DNA of 64,000 nucleotides from Deinococcales bacterium (GTDB lineage Bacteria; Deinococcota; Deinococci; Deinococcales; JAAFIG01), in assembly GCA_013298595.1 (NCBI GenBank), contig JAAFIG010000008.1, positions 62,001 to 126,000 on the forward strand, in the 5' to 3' direction. Positions 15,718 to 23,163 of the stretch are shown here, piece by piece. The position numbers and the translations under genes were made by a program. Numbering within the stretch: position 1 is the stretch's first letter; the number at the start of each line of letters is the position of its first letter. The notes under the pieces are model-generated. The model was not told the DNA's origin and did no database searches. It saw nothing but the letters and a program-made list of their open reading frames with translations.

Positions 15718-16545
15718 ATGAAAAATACAGTGCTGATTTGCTCGAGTAGCCTGATTGTTTTGCTTTGGACTGCGTTTGCCCAAGCCAATCTTGGCATTAG
15801 CGAAAAAACTGCTCGAGAATTACTACCTGTGGTTTGCAAAGCAGGGCAATCAGTATTTATAGGTAGTCAAGGGCAAAAAAGTGTAGGTAGTTGTAATCCA
15901 TGTCCAAGTTTTACCAGTTGGAAAGGTGAAAAAGAGCCATTTGATGTACAAAGTGTTATTTTTGCCAAACCAAACAAGAAAAATGAAACCTTAGCAATAA
16001 TGGATTTTTTTGGCTGTGAACCTCATGTCAATAATTTTGGAGGCACAGTGATATTGCGTTGGCTTGGCAATACCAATTGGCAATTTGTGCAATTTAACGC
16101 AGGTCAACGTACCAACGAATGCTTAAAATTTGCAACTCAAGAAGGCACTGATAAACTGGTTTGTAAAAGTTTTTATGGCGGTCAAGGTATTACTTCGGAA
16201 GGTTTAGCAGTAGAAAGTTTTGACCAGAATATAGATGGGCAAAGTTTAGTCGGCACAATATCTAACAGTGGTCAGTGTATGAACGAAAAATTGGTGGATT
16301 TTGCATGGCAAGTATTCAAACAAAAAGATCTCAACAACGATAAACGCCCAGACCTTTACCTCGAGATCAGCGAACGCAACGCCACTATTGCCAAAGACAA
16401 ACTGTGTGCTAATGGCGCAGCAACAGATATTCCGTGGGGAAAAAGCAAACTACACAAACTCGAGTTCATCTTTGAGGGTGGTCAATTTAAACCAACCAAA
16501 GCCACAATAACCATTGTGAAATACCTCGAGAAATTTGGTTCTTGA
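15718..16545 (+). CDS. Exported protein of unknown function, cysteine-bearing
   Basis: The 275-residue protein has a clear signal peptide (LICSSSLIVLLWTAFAQA, cleavage expected after AQA). The mature chain contains about eight cysteines, including SCNPCPS, FGCEPH, TNECLKF, LVCKS, GQCMNE and KLCANG, which fits an extracytoplasmic protein with disulfides. A DKRPDLYLEI segment resembles calcium-binding loops of FG-GAP/VCBS type (DLNNDKRPDLYLE), but only one copy is present. I do not recognise a family. A leaderless -10 box precedes the start, and a hairpin spans the stop codon. Confidence 0.75.
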   Translation: MKNTVLICSSSLIVLLWTAFAQANLGISEKTARELLPVVCKAGQSVFIGSQGQKSVGSCNPCPSFTSWKGEKEPFDVQSVIFAKPNKKNETLAIMDFFGCEPHVNNFGGTVILRWLGNTNWQFVQFNAGQRTNECLKFATQEGTDKLVCKSFYGGQGITSEGLAVESFDQNIDGQSLVGTISNSGQCMNEKLVDFAWQVFKQKDLNNDKRPDLYLEISERNATIAKDKLCANGAATDIPWGKSKLHKLEFIFEGGQFKPTKATITIVKYLEKFGS

Positions 16546-16556
16546 CCAAATTTTCT
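16531..16556 (+). terminator. Terminator hairpin spanning the stop codon
   Basis: The 9-bp stem AAATTTGGT / ACCAAATTT with loop TCTTG (16531-16553) overlaps the TGA stop at 16543-16545 and runs into a short T-rich stretch. The stem is AT-rich, so it is weaker than the one at 15632. Confidence 0.5.
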
Positions 16557-16587
16557 TGCATATTCAAATGTGATATCAACTCAACGA

Positions 16588-16600
16588 TATACTGTCAGTA
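16588..16600 (+). promoter_or_regulatory. Leaderless -10 (TATACT, 7 nt to ATG)
   Basis: TATACT at 16588-16593 is followed by GTCAGTA and the ATG at 16601. No ribosome-binding site is present. Confidence 0.65.
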
Positions 16601-17257
16601 ATGCCCGATCAAGCCGTCATGTGTTTACAAGTTTCTCCCACAGAACTTGATCAATTTCTGGCTCAAGGTTGGCGGCATTTTGGAACATATTTTTTTCGTT
16701 ACTCGAGTATTGTAACTGCCACCCAAGAACTGCACATTCAACCTTTACGAATGCGAGTCCGAGACTTCGTACCAAATCGTTCACAGCGCCGCATATGGCA
16801 GCGTAACGATGATGTAACAACAAAAATCGAAACAGCTCGAGTGACCTTAGAATACAAAGCCTTATTTGATTTGCACAAAACCCGATTTACCGAAAATATT
16901 CCTAATCAACTCGAGGACTTTCTAGGGCAATACCCAGAGCGTCAACCTTGTAACACTCGAGTTATTCGGGTAGAACTGAACGGAGAGTTAATTGCGGCAC
17001 ATTTTGTAGATATTGCTGAAAACAGCCTCTCGAGTGTCTACTCGGTGTACAACCCCAAATATCTCGAACGAGGCATCGGAATTTTCACAATACTCAAAGC
17101 CATCGAATACGCTCGAGTACTCGGCAAACACTGGTACTACCCCGGTTACGCTACTCGAGAACCGAGCCATTACGATTACAAAAAAAACTTCACTGCCCTC
17201 GAGTATTTTGATTGGCAGAAGTGGCAACCGCTTGAAGCAAAGGCAAAGAACTTTTAG
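16601..17257 (+). CDS. Ate/Bpt-like aminoacyl-tRNA-protein transferase family protein
   Basis: The 218-residue protein resembles bacterial N-end-rule aminoacyl transferases (Ate/Bpt, GNAT-like C-domain). FGTYFFRYSS near residue 25 and the RVRDFVPNRSQRRIWQRND block match the Bpt pattern of hydrophobic strand then SxSQRR. The C-terminal half has ELIAAHFVDIAENSLSSVYS, ERGIGIFTILKAIEYAR and WYYPGY. These enzymes attach an amino acid from charged tRNA to the N-terminus of proteins destined for degradation. The paired cysteines of the usual N-domain (CxxC type) are missing here, so the N-terminal recognition part may differ or the activity may be altered. The start is set by a leaderless -10 box. 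Confidence 0.6.
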   Translation: MPDQAVMCLQVSPTELDQFLAQGWRHFGTYFFRYSSIVTATQELHIQPLRMRVRDFVPNRSQRRIWQRNDDVTTKIETARVTLEYKALFDLHKTRFTENIPNQLEDFLGQYPERQPCNTRVIRVELNGELIAAHFVDIAENSLSSVYSVYNPKYLERGIGIFTILKAIEYARVLGKHWYYPGYATREPSHYDYKKNFTALEYFDWQKWQPLEAKAKNF

Positions 17258-17295
17258 ATTTCAAGTCATCTCGAGGTTTAGAGATTGTCAAATGG

Positions 17296-17308
17296 TAAAA
17301 TAACCGCA
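17296..17308 (+). promoter_or_regulatory. Leaderless -10 (TAAAAT, 7 nt to ATG)
   Basis: TAAAAT at 17296-17301 lies 7 nt before the ATG at 17309. It shows that the start is the internal ATG rather than an in-frame codon at 17285. Confidence 0.6.
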
Positions 17309-17638
17309 ATGAATTCTTATCAAGTAACCCTGATTGACCCAAGCGGAAAAAAGAAAACATTGAAAGTCCCAGAAGACGAATTTATTCTCGATGTTGCACT
17401 CGAGCATGGTCTAGACATTGATTTTGGATGTCAAGCAGGAGCCTGTGGCACTTGCCGAAGTCAGCTTGTTTCTGGGCAAATTAACCAATCTGACCAGAGC
17501 TATTTATCTGACGAAGAAATGGAAGCAGGACAAGTGCTGATTTGTGTGGCATATGCCGAATCTGACTGTGTTCTTAAAACGCATCAAGAAGAACTTGTTC
17601 TCGAGAATTGGCGTTTAGAACAAGCATATAAAAACTAA
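17309..17638 (+). CDS. Plant-type [2Fe-2S] ferredoxin
   Basis: The 109-residue ferredoxin has the chloroplast-type motif GCQAGACGTC (C-x4-C-x2-C, near residues 39-47) and the fourth cysteine in VLICVAY near residue 79. The N-terminal strand pattern (VTLIDPSGKKKTLKVPEDEFILDVALEHG) and the acidic C-terminal half are normal. It carries single electrons in the cytoplasm. The redox partner is not in the immediate neighbourhood; the ferredoxin-dependent glutamate synthase family member farther downstream is a speculative candidate. The start is set by the leaderless -10 box. Confidence 0.93.
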   Translation: MNSYQVTLIDPSGKKKTLKVPEDEFILDVALEHGLDIDFGCQAGACGTCRSQLVSGQINQSDQSYLSDEEMEAGQVLICVAYAESDCVLKTHQEELVLENWRLEQAYKN

Positions 17639-17802
17639 TTGAAAAGTGGACAAAACCGCGAAGAAACTCAAAATAAACCCTGCTTAGCTGCGAAATCACG
17701 TTTTGAGTTACTGATCTTGAAGACTCTGTTCTCGAGCCTTTATTTGTATAGTGTAGGTTAGATAAAGCCTGCACCACGCTAAATGCTTATTCTTTAGCTG
17801 TT

Positions 17803-18210
17803 CTAGCTATTTGACTTATGTTCCGAATTCAATTTGCGAATTAATTGATCAATTTGAATGTAGATAGCGTTATGTTCCTCCGAACTATTAGAAACTATCT
17901 CTAAGCCTTCATTTATTAGGTCTTTTTCTGTTTTTTCAAATCCATGAACATTCACAGCTTTGACAAAGAATTTAAGTTTCAGATTGCTCTCTTCTTTTAC
18001 TGTATTAGTATCAATAAAAAGAACTCTTTTGGCAATAAACCTGTCATTAGATTTTTCGTATTCAATTAGAGCAAAAGACTCGTGACTGTACACATAACCG
18101 AATACATAAGCCTCATTTATCAAAATTATACTGTTTAGATCAACGAAATATGTACTTGTATTCTGATTTGCGTAAAACCTTAGATTTGCCCCGTTTTTAA
18201 TATTGTCCAT
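17803..18210 (-). CDS. Hypothetical protein, AT-rich, CTCGAG-free
   Basis: This is a 135-residue protein I do not recognise. It starts MDNIKNGANLRFYANQNTS and contains beta-rich segments (FVDLNSIILINEAYVFGYVY, ALIEYEKSNDRFIAKRVLFID) followed by a charged helical C-terminus (IQIDQLIRKLNSEHKSNS). There is no signal peptide or membrane segment. The gene and both flanks lack CTCGAG and are more AT-rich than ferredoxin and aroC on either side, which suggests recent acquisition. A possible -10 (TATTCT) lies 8 nt before the ATG at 18210. Confidence 0.6.
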   Translation of the reverse strand: MDNIKNGANLRFYANQNTSTYFVDLNSIILINEAYVFGYVYSHESFALIEYEKSNDRFIAKRVLFIDTNTVKEESNLKLKFFVKAVNVHGFEKTEKDLINEGLEIVSNSSEEHNAIYIQIDQLIRKLNSEHKSNS

Positions 18211-18274
18211 AATTTTAGAGAATACAGCATTTCAGATAATTCTACTCTTACTAGATAACTTTAGCTTGCTCACT

Positions 18275-19441
18275 TTAATACTGTTCTACAAACCGCTGAT
18301 ACTCGAGGATACGTTCTTTGATTTCTGGCAGCGTATCCGCGCCAAATTTCTCGAGGTATGCTTCTGTTAGTACAGTAGCAATCACGCATTGGAATATCAC
18401 GCCAGCGGCTGGTACTGCTGTGGTGTCCGAGCGTTCCCTTGCAGCATCTGCCGCTTGGTGCGTGACCACATCCACTGTTGGCAAGGGCTTCATAAGGGTG
18501 GCAATGGGTTTTAAGGCGACTCGGACAATTAAATCTTCGCCGTTGGTCATGCCTGCCTCGAGTCCACCAGCTCCGTTGGTGTCGCGTTGGTAATGCCCTT
18601 GGGTGGGTACGCTGTCGCGGTAGTACACGGCATCGTGGACGCTCGAGCCAGGCAGGTCAGCATTGGCAAAGGCTCGTCCAATTTCTACGCCTTTAACCGC
18701 TTGGGTTGCCATGATGGCATGGGCAATTCGACCATCGAGTTTTCTGTCCCAGTGGGTGTAACTGCCAAGTCCTGGCACTAAGTTTCTAAAACGCACCTCG
18801 AGAATACCGCCGAGTGTGTCACCATCGGTTTTGGCTTGATCTATTCGGGCAATCATTTGTTCGGCTGCATTTTTATCTAAGCAACGAACAGGGGAGACTT
18901 CAATTTCCTCGAGTTTATCCCAATCAAATGGTACTGCACTGGCAATGCCTGCCAGCCTATCCACATAATTTGCGCCTCGTACGCCTAGTTCAGATAAGAA
19001 TTTTAAGGCAATTGCGCCAACTGCGACTCGGGAAGCGGTTTCTCTGGCACTGGCACGCTCGAGAACATCGCGTAAATCCTTGTGACGATATTTGATGCCA
19101 CCCACCAAGTCGGCATGACCCGGACGGGCGGCGGTCAAGGCTTTTTTACGCGGCTCGTTACCCGCAGTAACATCCATAATCTCGAGCCAATTCTGATGAT
19201 CTTTGTTGATGATTTGCAGCGTTATTGGAGCACCAGTGGTTCGCCCTGCTCGCACACCACTTAAAAACTCCACGGCATCTTTTTCAATTTGCATTCGTCT
19301 TCCACGCCCATAGCCTTGTTGACGTTTCTCGAGCCACGGATTGATATCTTCAGCAGCACTCAATGGCACTTGCGAAGGGAAACCCTCGAGAATAGTGGTG
19401 AGTTGTGGTCCGTGAGATTCGCCAGCGGTCAGGTAACGCAT
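18275..19441 (-). CDS. aroC: Chorismate synthase
   Basis: The 388-residue enzyme converts 5-enolpyruvylshikimate-3-phosphate to chorismate using reduced FMN, the last step of the shikimate pathway. Family signatures are present: RYLTAGESHGPQL at the N-terminus, KRQQGYGRGRRMQIEKD, ARPGHADLVGGIKY, RASARETASRVAVGAIA and GGLEAGMTNGE. The length is normal for the long bacterial form. It is divergent from higBA with a 90-bp gap. No Shine-Dalgarno sequence is visible before the ATG at 19441, and the -10 box is unclear. Confidence 0.97.
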   Translation of the reverse strand: MRYLTAGESHGPQLTTILEGFPSQVPLSAAEDINPWLEKRQQGYGRGRRMQIEKDAVEFLSGVRAGRTTGAPITLQIINKDHQNWLEIMDVTAGNEPRKKALTAARPGHADLVGGIKYRHKDLRDVLERASARETASRVAVGAIALKFLSELGVRGANYVDRLAGIASAVPFDWDKLEEIEVSPVRCLDKNAAEQMIARIDQAKTDGDTLGGILEVRFRNLVPGLGSYTHWDRKLDGRIAHAIMATQAVKGVEIGRAFANADLPGSSVHDAVYYRDSVPTQGHYQRDTNGAGGLEAGMTNGEDLIVRVALKPIATLMKPLPTVDVVTHQAADAARERSDTTAVPAAGVIFQCVIATVLTEAYLEKFGADTLPEIKERILEYQRFVEQY

Positions 19442-19506
19442 GAAATAACCGTAACATGCAACGCTCGAGAATGGCAGGGTGAAAAGCTAGACAGGATTGA
19501 TCAATA

Positions 19507-19525
19507 TATAACAATATGTTATAGT
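19507..19525 (+). promoter_or_regulatory. higBA operator/promoter: inverted repeat over the -10 box
   Basis: TATAACA at 19507-19513 and TGTTATA at 19517-19523 form a perfect inverted repeat with a 3-nt centre. The right arm overlaps the -10 box TATAGT (19520-19525), which lies 6 nt before the GTG start of higB. Binding of the HigA antitoxin here would block the promoter, the usual autoregulation of such pairs. Confidence 0.65.
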
Positions 19526-19531
19526 GTTTGC

Positions 19532-19852
19532 GTGAACGTGATTGCGTTACGTCGCTTACGACAATTCTGGAAGAAATACCCAGAATCAGAAGGAGCGCTA
19601 CGTGTTTGGTATCGGCGATTGTGCAAATCTGAGCCAAAAAATTTTAGCCAATTACGAGATCAATTTAATGGTGTGGACCTCGATGCGCCTTTTACTATTT
19701 TTGATATTGCAGGTAATAGTTATCGAGTGATTGTCGTCATCGTTTATACAGGACAAGTCGCTTTTATTAAACATGTTTTTACCCATCTCGAGTATGACCA
19801 ATGGAATCAATCTAAAACCAAAAAATTAGCAAAAAAGCAAAGGAAGAACTGA
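19532..19852 (+). CDS. higB: HigB-type mRNA interferase toxin
   Basis: The 106-residue RelE-superfamily toxin is of the HigB_toxin type. Family features are visible: RRLRQFWKKYPESEGALRVWYRRL near the N-terminus, NFSQLRDQF, FDIAGNSYRVIVVIVY and FIKHVFTHLEYDQ. These toxins cut mRNA on the ribosome. The start is the GTG at 19532, set by a TATAGT -10 box 6 nt upstream (leaderless) and by homology; the open frame extends upstream to 19289 but without family resemblance and inside the divergent aroC. The antitoxin gene follows after 1 nt, the toxin-first order typical of higBA. Confidence 0.88.
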   Translation: MNVIALRRLRQFWKKYPESEGALRVWYRRLCKSEPKNFSQLRDQFNGVDLDAPFTIFDIAGNSYRVIVVIVYTGQVAFIKHVFTHLEYDQWNQSKTKKLAKKQRKN

Positions 19853-19853
19853 T

Positions 19854-20273
19854 ATGAATACAAACCAAATTATTAAATCATGGCAAGCAATTCCTGTTCA
19901 AGCTCGAGTTAAACGCCCTGGGTCTGAACACGAGTACGAGCAATTACTTGAATTACTTGACCAAATCACAGACGAATTAGCAGTGCGTGGCGAGAGCATA
20001 GAAAATAGCCCTTTGAATGCGTTGTTTGATCTAGTGAGTGCTTATGCGCTCGAGTGGGAAGCAGCTAACGAAGACCCAATAACTGCTTCGCCTCGAGAAG
20101 TTTTGCAACAACTGATAACCGAAAACCAGTTGAGTTTAAAGCAACTGGAACGCGAAGGAATTGCGAAACAACCTCTTCTTAGTGCGGTTTTATCTGGTCA
20201 GCGTCAAATTAGTAAAGCGTTAGCACTCAAGCTCGCACAACGTTTTCATACTCGAGTTGAATTATTTTTGTAA
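19854..20273 (+). CDS. higA: HigA-type antitoxin with XRE helix-turn-helix
   Basis: The 139-residue antitoxin has an N-terminal part (IKSWQAIPVQARVKRPGSEHEYEQLLELLD) typical of HigA partners of HigB_toxin. The C-terminal helix-turn-helix reads PREVLQQLITENQLSLKQLE... KQPLLSAVLSGQRQISKALALKLAQRF. It should neutralise the toxin and repress the operon through the inverted repeat at 19507-19523. AAGGAAG serves as ribosome-binding site inside the toxin's 3' end. Its own last 12 bp overlap the convergent bshA gene. Confidence 0.88.
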   Translation: MNTNQIIKSWQAIPVQARVKRPGSEHEYEQLLELLDQITDELAVRGESIENSPLNALFDLVSAYALEWEAANEDPITASPREVLQQLITENQLSLKQLEREGIAKQPLLSAVLSGQRQISKALALKLAQRFHTRVELFL

Positions 20274-21422
20274 GGTGCGCTCATACACTTCAATGTATTT
20301 AGGCAGTATCACGTCTGGGTGAAATTCGCGCACGGCTCGTTCTCGAGCGGCTTTTCTCATGGTTGGTAAGTTCTCGAGGGCAGTAATAGCTGCTTGGCTC
20401 ATCCCTTCGACATCGCCAACAGGTAAGGCAAATCCTGTTACACCATGTTCGACCACTTCGGGTAATCCACCTGCATTACTCGAGATAACCACTGCACCAC
20501 ATGCCATGGCTTCAAGGGCAACCAAGCCAAAACTTTCTTTGCTCGAGGGGAGCAGCATTAAATCTGCGACACCAAAAATCATTTCGACATTGGGAAAAGT
20601 ACCAATAAAATGCACTTTTTTAGCAATCCCTAATTCTTTAGCTAATTCGAGTGTCGGTAGGCGCTCGGGTCCGTCACCAATCATCAGCAAACGGGCTTTT
20701 TGGTGTTTGAGGATATTGGCAAACACTTTGATCACATCTTTTGGGCGTTTGACTTCTCGGAAATTGCTGGCATGAACAATTAATACCTCATCGTCTCGAG
20801 CGAAACGTTTGCGGTAACTGGCATCGGTGATTGGTTGGAAGCGTTCAGTATCTACCCAGTTGTATGCAACATCAATGTGCTTTTGTGCTCCCATGACGGT
20901 GTTGGTATGATCTGCTAAGTAATGCGATACCGCTGTAACTGCATCCGAAGCTTCGATAGCATAACGTGTGGTTCGCATAAAACTTGGCTCGAGTCCAACC
21001 AAGGTGACATCTGTGCCATGCAAGGTTGTGACTACTTTGACTTTGCCCCCCACCATATCTCGAGCCAGTAAAGCACTGGTGGCATGAGGAATCGCATAAT
21101 GGGCGTGTACTAAATCGATGTTGTGTTCTTCAATCACACTGACCAAGGTATTGACTGCAGCCAAGCTGGTCAGGGGTTGGTCAAATAATGGGTAATTGGC
21201 ATTTTGAATTTCATGAAACATCACTTCGCCATCTAAGGGCGCAAAACCATTTTCTAAACTGGGTAACTCGAGATCGGGTAAACGCATAGCATTGAGGCGA
21301 AACGGTACTTGCGTGGCAATCATATGGACACGATGCCCTTGATTAACCAATGCCAAAGCGAGTTCGGTAGCAACAACACCTGAGCCACCAGCCGATGGGT
21401 GGCATAAAACAGCGATATTCAT
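20262..21422 (-). CDS. bshA: N-acetyl-alpha-D-glucosaminyl L-malate synthase
   Basis: The 386-residue GT4 glycosyltransferase catalyses the first step of bacillithiol synthesis, joining UDP-GlcNAc to L-malate. The N-terminus CHPSAGGSGVVATELALAL and the following HMIATQVPFRL are characteristic of BshA. Further signs are LVHAHYAIPHATSALLA, TLHGTDVTLVG, the donor-binding [14 protein letters not shown] and SNAGGLPEVV. Bacillithiol is made by Firmicutes, Deinococcota and some Bacteroidota; bshB and bshC are not in the window. A leaderless TAGACT box (21429-21434) lies 6 nt before the ATG at 21422. Its 3' end overlaps higA by 12 bp. Confidence 0.93.
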   Translation of the reverse strand: MNIAVLCHPSAGGSGVVATELALALVNQGHRVHMIATQVPFRLNAMRLPDLELPSLENGFAPLDGEVMFHEIQNANYPLFDQPLTSLAAVNTLVSVIEEHNIDLVHAHYAIPHATSALLARDMVGGKVKVVTTLHGTDVTLVGLEPSFMRTTRYAIEASDAVTAVSHYLADHTNTVMGAQKHIDVAYNWVDTERFQPITDASYRKRFARDDEVLIVHASNFREVKRPKDVIKVFANILKHQKARLLMIGDGPERLPTLELAKELGIAKKVHFIGTFPNVEMIFGVADLMLLPSSKESFGLVALEAMACGAVVISSNAGGLPEVVEHGVTGFALPVGDVEGMSQAAITALENLPTMRKAARERAVREFHPDVILPKYIEVYERTLQK

Positions 21423-21428
21423 AGGTGC

Positions 21429-21434
21429 AGTCTA
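21429..21434 (-). promoter_or_regulatory. Leaderless -10 of bshA (TAGACT, 6 nt to ATG)
   Basis: On the minus strand TAGACT ends 6 nt before the bshA start codon, with no ribosome-binding site between. Confidence 0.6.
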
Positions 21435-21560
21435 ACGTTGCTTGGGTTATAAGCTGGTTGGCAGGGCGACAGAAGTATTTGGGTTTTGTTAAAGATTTGA
21501 TTAGGGGTTGTGTTACACATTCTTGACGTGATTTTCATGAGGCTCATGCGTCTCACCTGA

Positions 21561-21573
21561 TAGACTGTGCAAC
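21561..21573 (+). promoter_or_regulatory. Leaderless -10 (TAGACT, 7 nt to ATG)
   Basis: TAGACT at 21561-21566 followed by GTGCAAC leads directly to the ATG at 21574. Confidence 0.6.
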
Positions 21574-22782
21574 ATGAAATGGTTAGCGCTTCCTGTTCTC
21601 GCACTCTCGGCTGTGGCACTTGGTTTTTCAACGAAAGCCGCTTCGCCTACAAAGGTTACTTTTTGGAATTATGTCACATCGGATGCAGGTTCGCCTGTCG
21701 TCAAGGATTTTGCTAAGGAATTTAATAAATCACAAAATAATTATGTGGTAGATGTTGTAGAAATCTCGGATTTTCGAGAAATCCAAATTAAATTACAAGC
21801 GGCATTGGCAGCCAAAGCGGATTTGCCTAGTTTGACTCAGGTAGATAATGCGTTTTTTACGCGTTTAGCATTGGGTAATTTACTATTTGATTCCGATCCA
21901 TTAGTGGACGCAATGCCTAAAGGGACTGTTCAGGATTTTGATGAAACCATTTGGGGTTACGGTAACGTCAATGGTAAACGTTTTGGCTTGCCATGGGCTT
22001 CGAGCACCTTAATTAATGTTTATAACGCTGATGCTTTTAAATCTAAAGGTTTACCACCACCCAAAAACTGGGAGGATTACGCTCGAGCCGCAAAAACCCT
22101 CAGTAGCCGTACCAGCAAAGGTGCGATTTTCTTTGTGGATGCTTGGATTTTTGGCAGTATGGTCTCGAGTCGGGGTAGCAATATCCTAGATGCCAATAAT
22201 AAACCCGATTTTGATTCTGAAATTGCGATCAAGAGTTTACAAATGATGTACGACTTAACTCGAGGTGGACAAGCGATTGTGCGTAATTTTTCGGAAGCCA
22301 ACTTTGCTGTTATAGATTGGGTGCGAACCAAAGCCTTTATGGTGACTGTGCCTACTAGTGCTTTTCCGTATGTTAAAGATGTGTTGCCGTTCCAAATTGG
22401 GGCTGTGCCAATGCCGGGTAAAAGTATTGCTGGCGAATCGCAATTGGTCATTCCTAAGGGTAATTCTGAAGCAGAAACCAAAGGGGCTTTTGAATTCTGG
22501 GCATATATGACCAAAACCGAGAATGCTGCTAAGTTCACCAAAGCCACCTATTATTTGCCAGTTCGTAAAAGCACCACAAAGTTGTTAGGCGATTTTGTCA
22601 ACGAACCAGTCATGAAGGCTGGCTTAGAAGCCCTCGAGCGAGCCTACAACCCACCGCATTTGCTCGAGTATCAAAAGTGGCGTGAAATCCTCGAAGCACA
22701 ACTCGAGCGTAGCTTAAAAGGCGGTTTAGACCCCCGAGCCGCTTTGTTAGAAGCTCAACGTCTTGCTAATCTTGTCAAATAA
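21574..22782 (+). CDS. ABC-transporter sugar-binding protein, orphan
   Basis: The 402-residue extracellular solute-binding protein of family 1 has a signal peptide (WLALPVLALSAVALGFSTKAA) and the mature start SPTKVTFWNYVTSDAG typical of carbohydrate binders. Conserved segments include FNKSQNNYVVDVVE, GLPWASSTLINVYNADAFKSKGL and WAYMTKTENAAKF. It would deliver a sugar or glycerol-phosphate-like ligand to membrane permeases, but no permease or ATPase gene lies next to it. The following gene overlaps its stop by 1 nt (TAATG), so the two are translationally coupled. Confidence 0.88.
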   Translation: MKWLALPVLALSAVALGFSTKAASPTKVTFWNYVTSDAGSPVVKDFAKEFNKSQNNYVVDVVEISDFREIQIKLQAALAAKADLPSLTQVDNAFFTRLALGNLLFDSDPLVDAMPKGTVQDFDETIWGYGNVNGKRFGLPWASSTLINVYNADAFKSKGLPPPKNWEDYARAAKTLSSRTSKGAIFFVDAWIFGSMVSSRGSNILDANNKPDFDSEIAIKSLQMMYDLTRGGQAIVRNFSEANFAVIDWVRTKAFMVTVPTSAFPYVKDVLPFQIGAVPMPGKSIAGESQLVIPKGNSEAETKGAFEFWAYMTKTENAAKFTKATYYLPVRKSTTKLLGDFVNEPVMKAGLEALERAYNPPHLLEYQKWREILEAQLERSLKGGLDPRAALLEAQRLANLVK

Positions 22783-23156
22783 TGCCTCAGTACCAACCAA
22801 TCAAAACTCGGCACGGTATTTTGCGTGGGCGTGAAGCCTTGGTTTTACAACGTCTGGAGTATGTCACCCAAAGCTTAAAACTCGAGGCAATACTGAACCT
22901 CGAGTACACCAGCGAAGGTGGTTTTGGACTCGAGCAGTGCTTTTTTGAATTTAGCGGTGTTCGAGTTTGGTCGGTCACGCATTTAGACGATTTTCAAGGT
23001 AATTTATCAAGCTCTTATGATGAAGTACATGGCAGTTTATGGCAACAAACAGCTGTGACAGACAGCACCCGAGTGCGCCAATACCAAGTTTTATGTATGG
23101 ATGAAGTACTTGAGGTGTTGTGCGAACGAGCCAGTCTGAAAATCAGGGCTGGCTAA
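22782..23156 (+). CDS. Hypothetical protein coupled to the sugar-binding protein
   Basis: The 124-residue soluble protein is one I do not recognise. It has no signal peptide or membrane segment. It contains a beta-rich core (LEAILNLEYTSEGGFGLEQCFFEFSGVRVWSVTHLDDF) and a C-terminal helix (CMDEVLEVLCERASLKIR). The start codon overlaps the upstream stop as TAATG, so expression is coupled to the solute-binding protein. It converges on the Phd-nuclease gene with a gap of only 7 bp. CTCGAG is frequent, so it looks native. Confidence 0.65.
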   Translation: MPQYQPIKTRHGILRGREALVLQRLEYVTQSLKLEAILNLEYTSEGGFGLEQCFFEFSGVRVWSVTHLDDFQGNLSSSYDEVHGSLWQQTAVTDSTRVRQYQVLCMDEVLEVLCERASLKIRAG

Positions 23157-23163
23157 GCAAAAA

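Noticed and set aside
19289-19531. Longer N-terminus for the HigB toxin
   Set aside because: The open frame runs antisense inside aroC. Homology and the -10 box place the start at the GTG at 19532.
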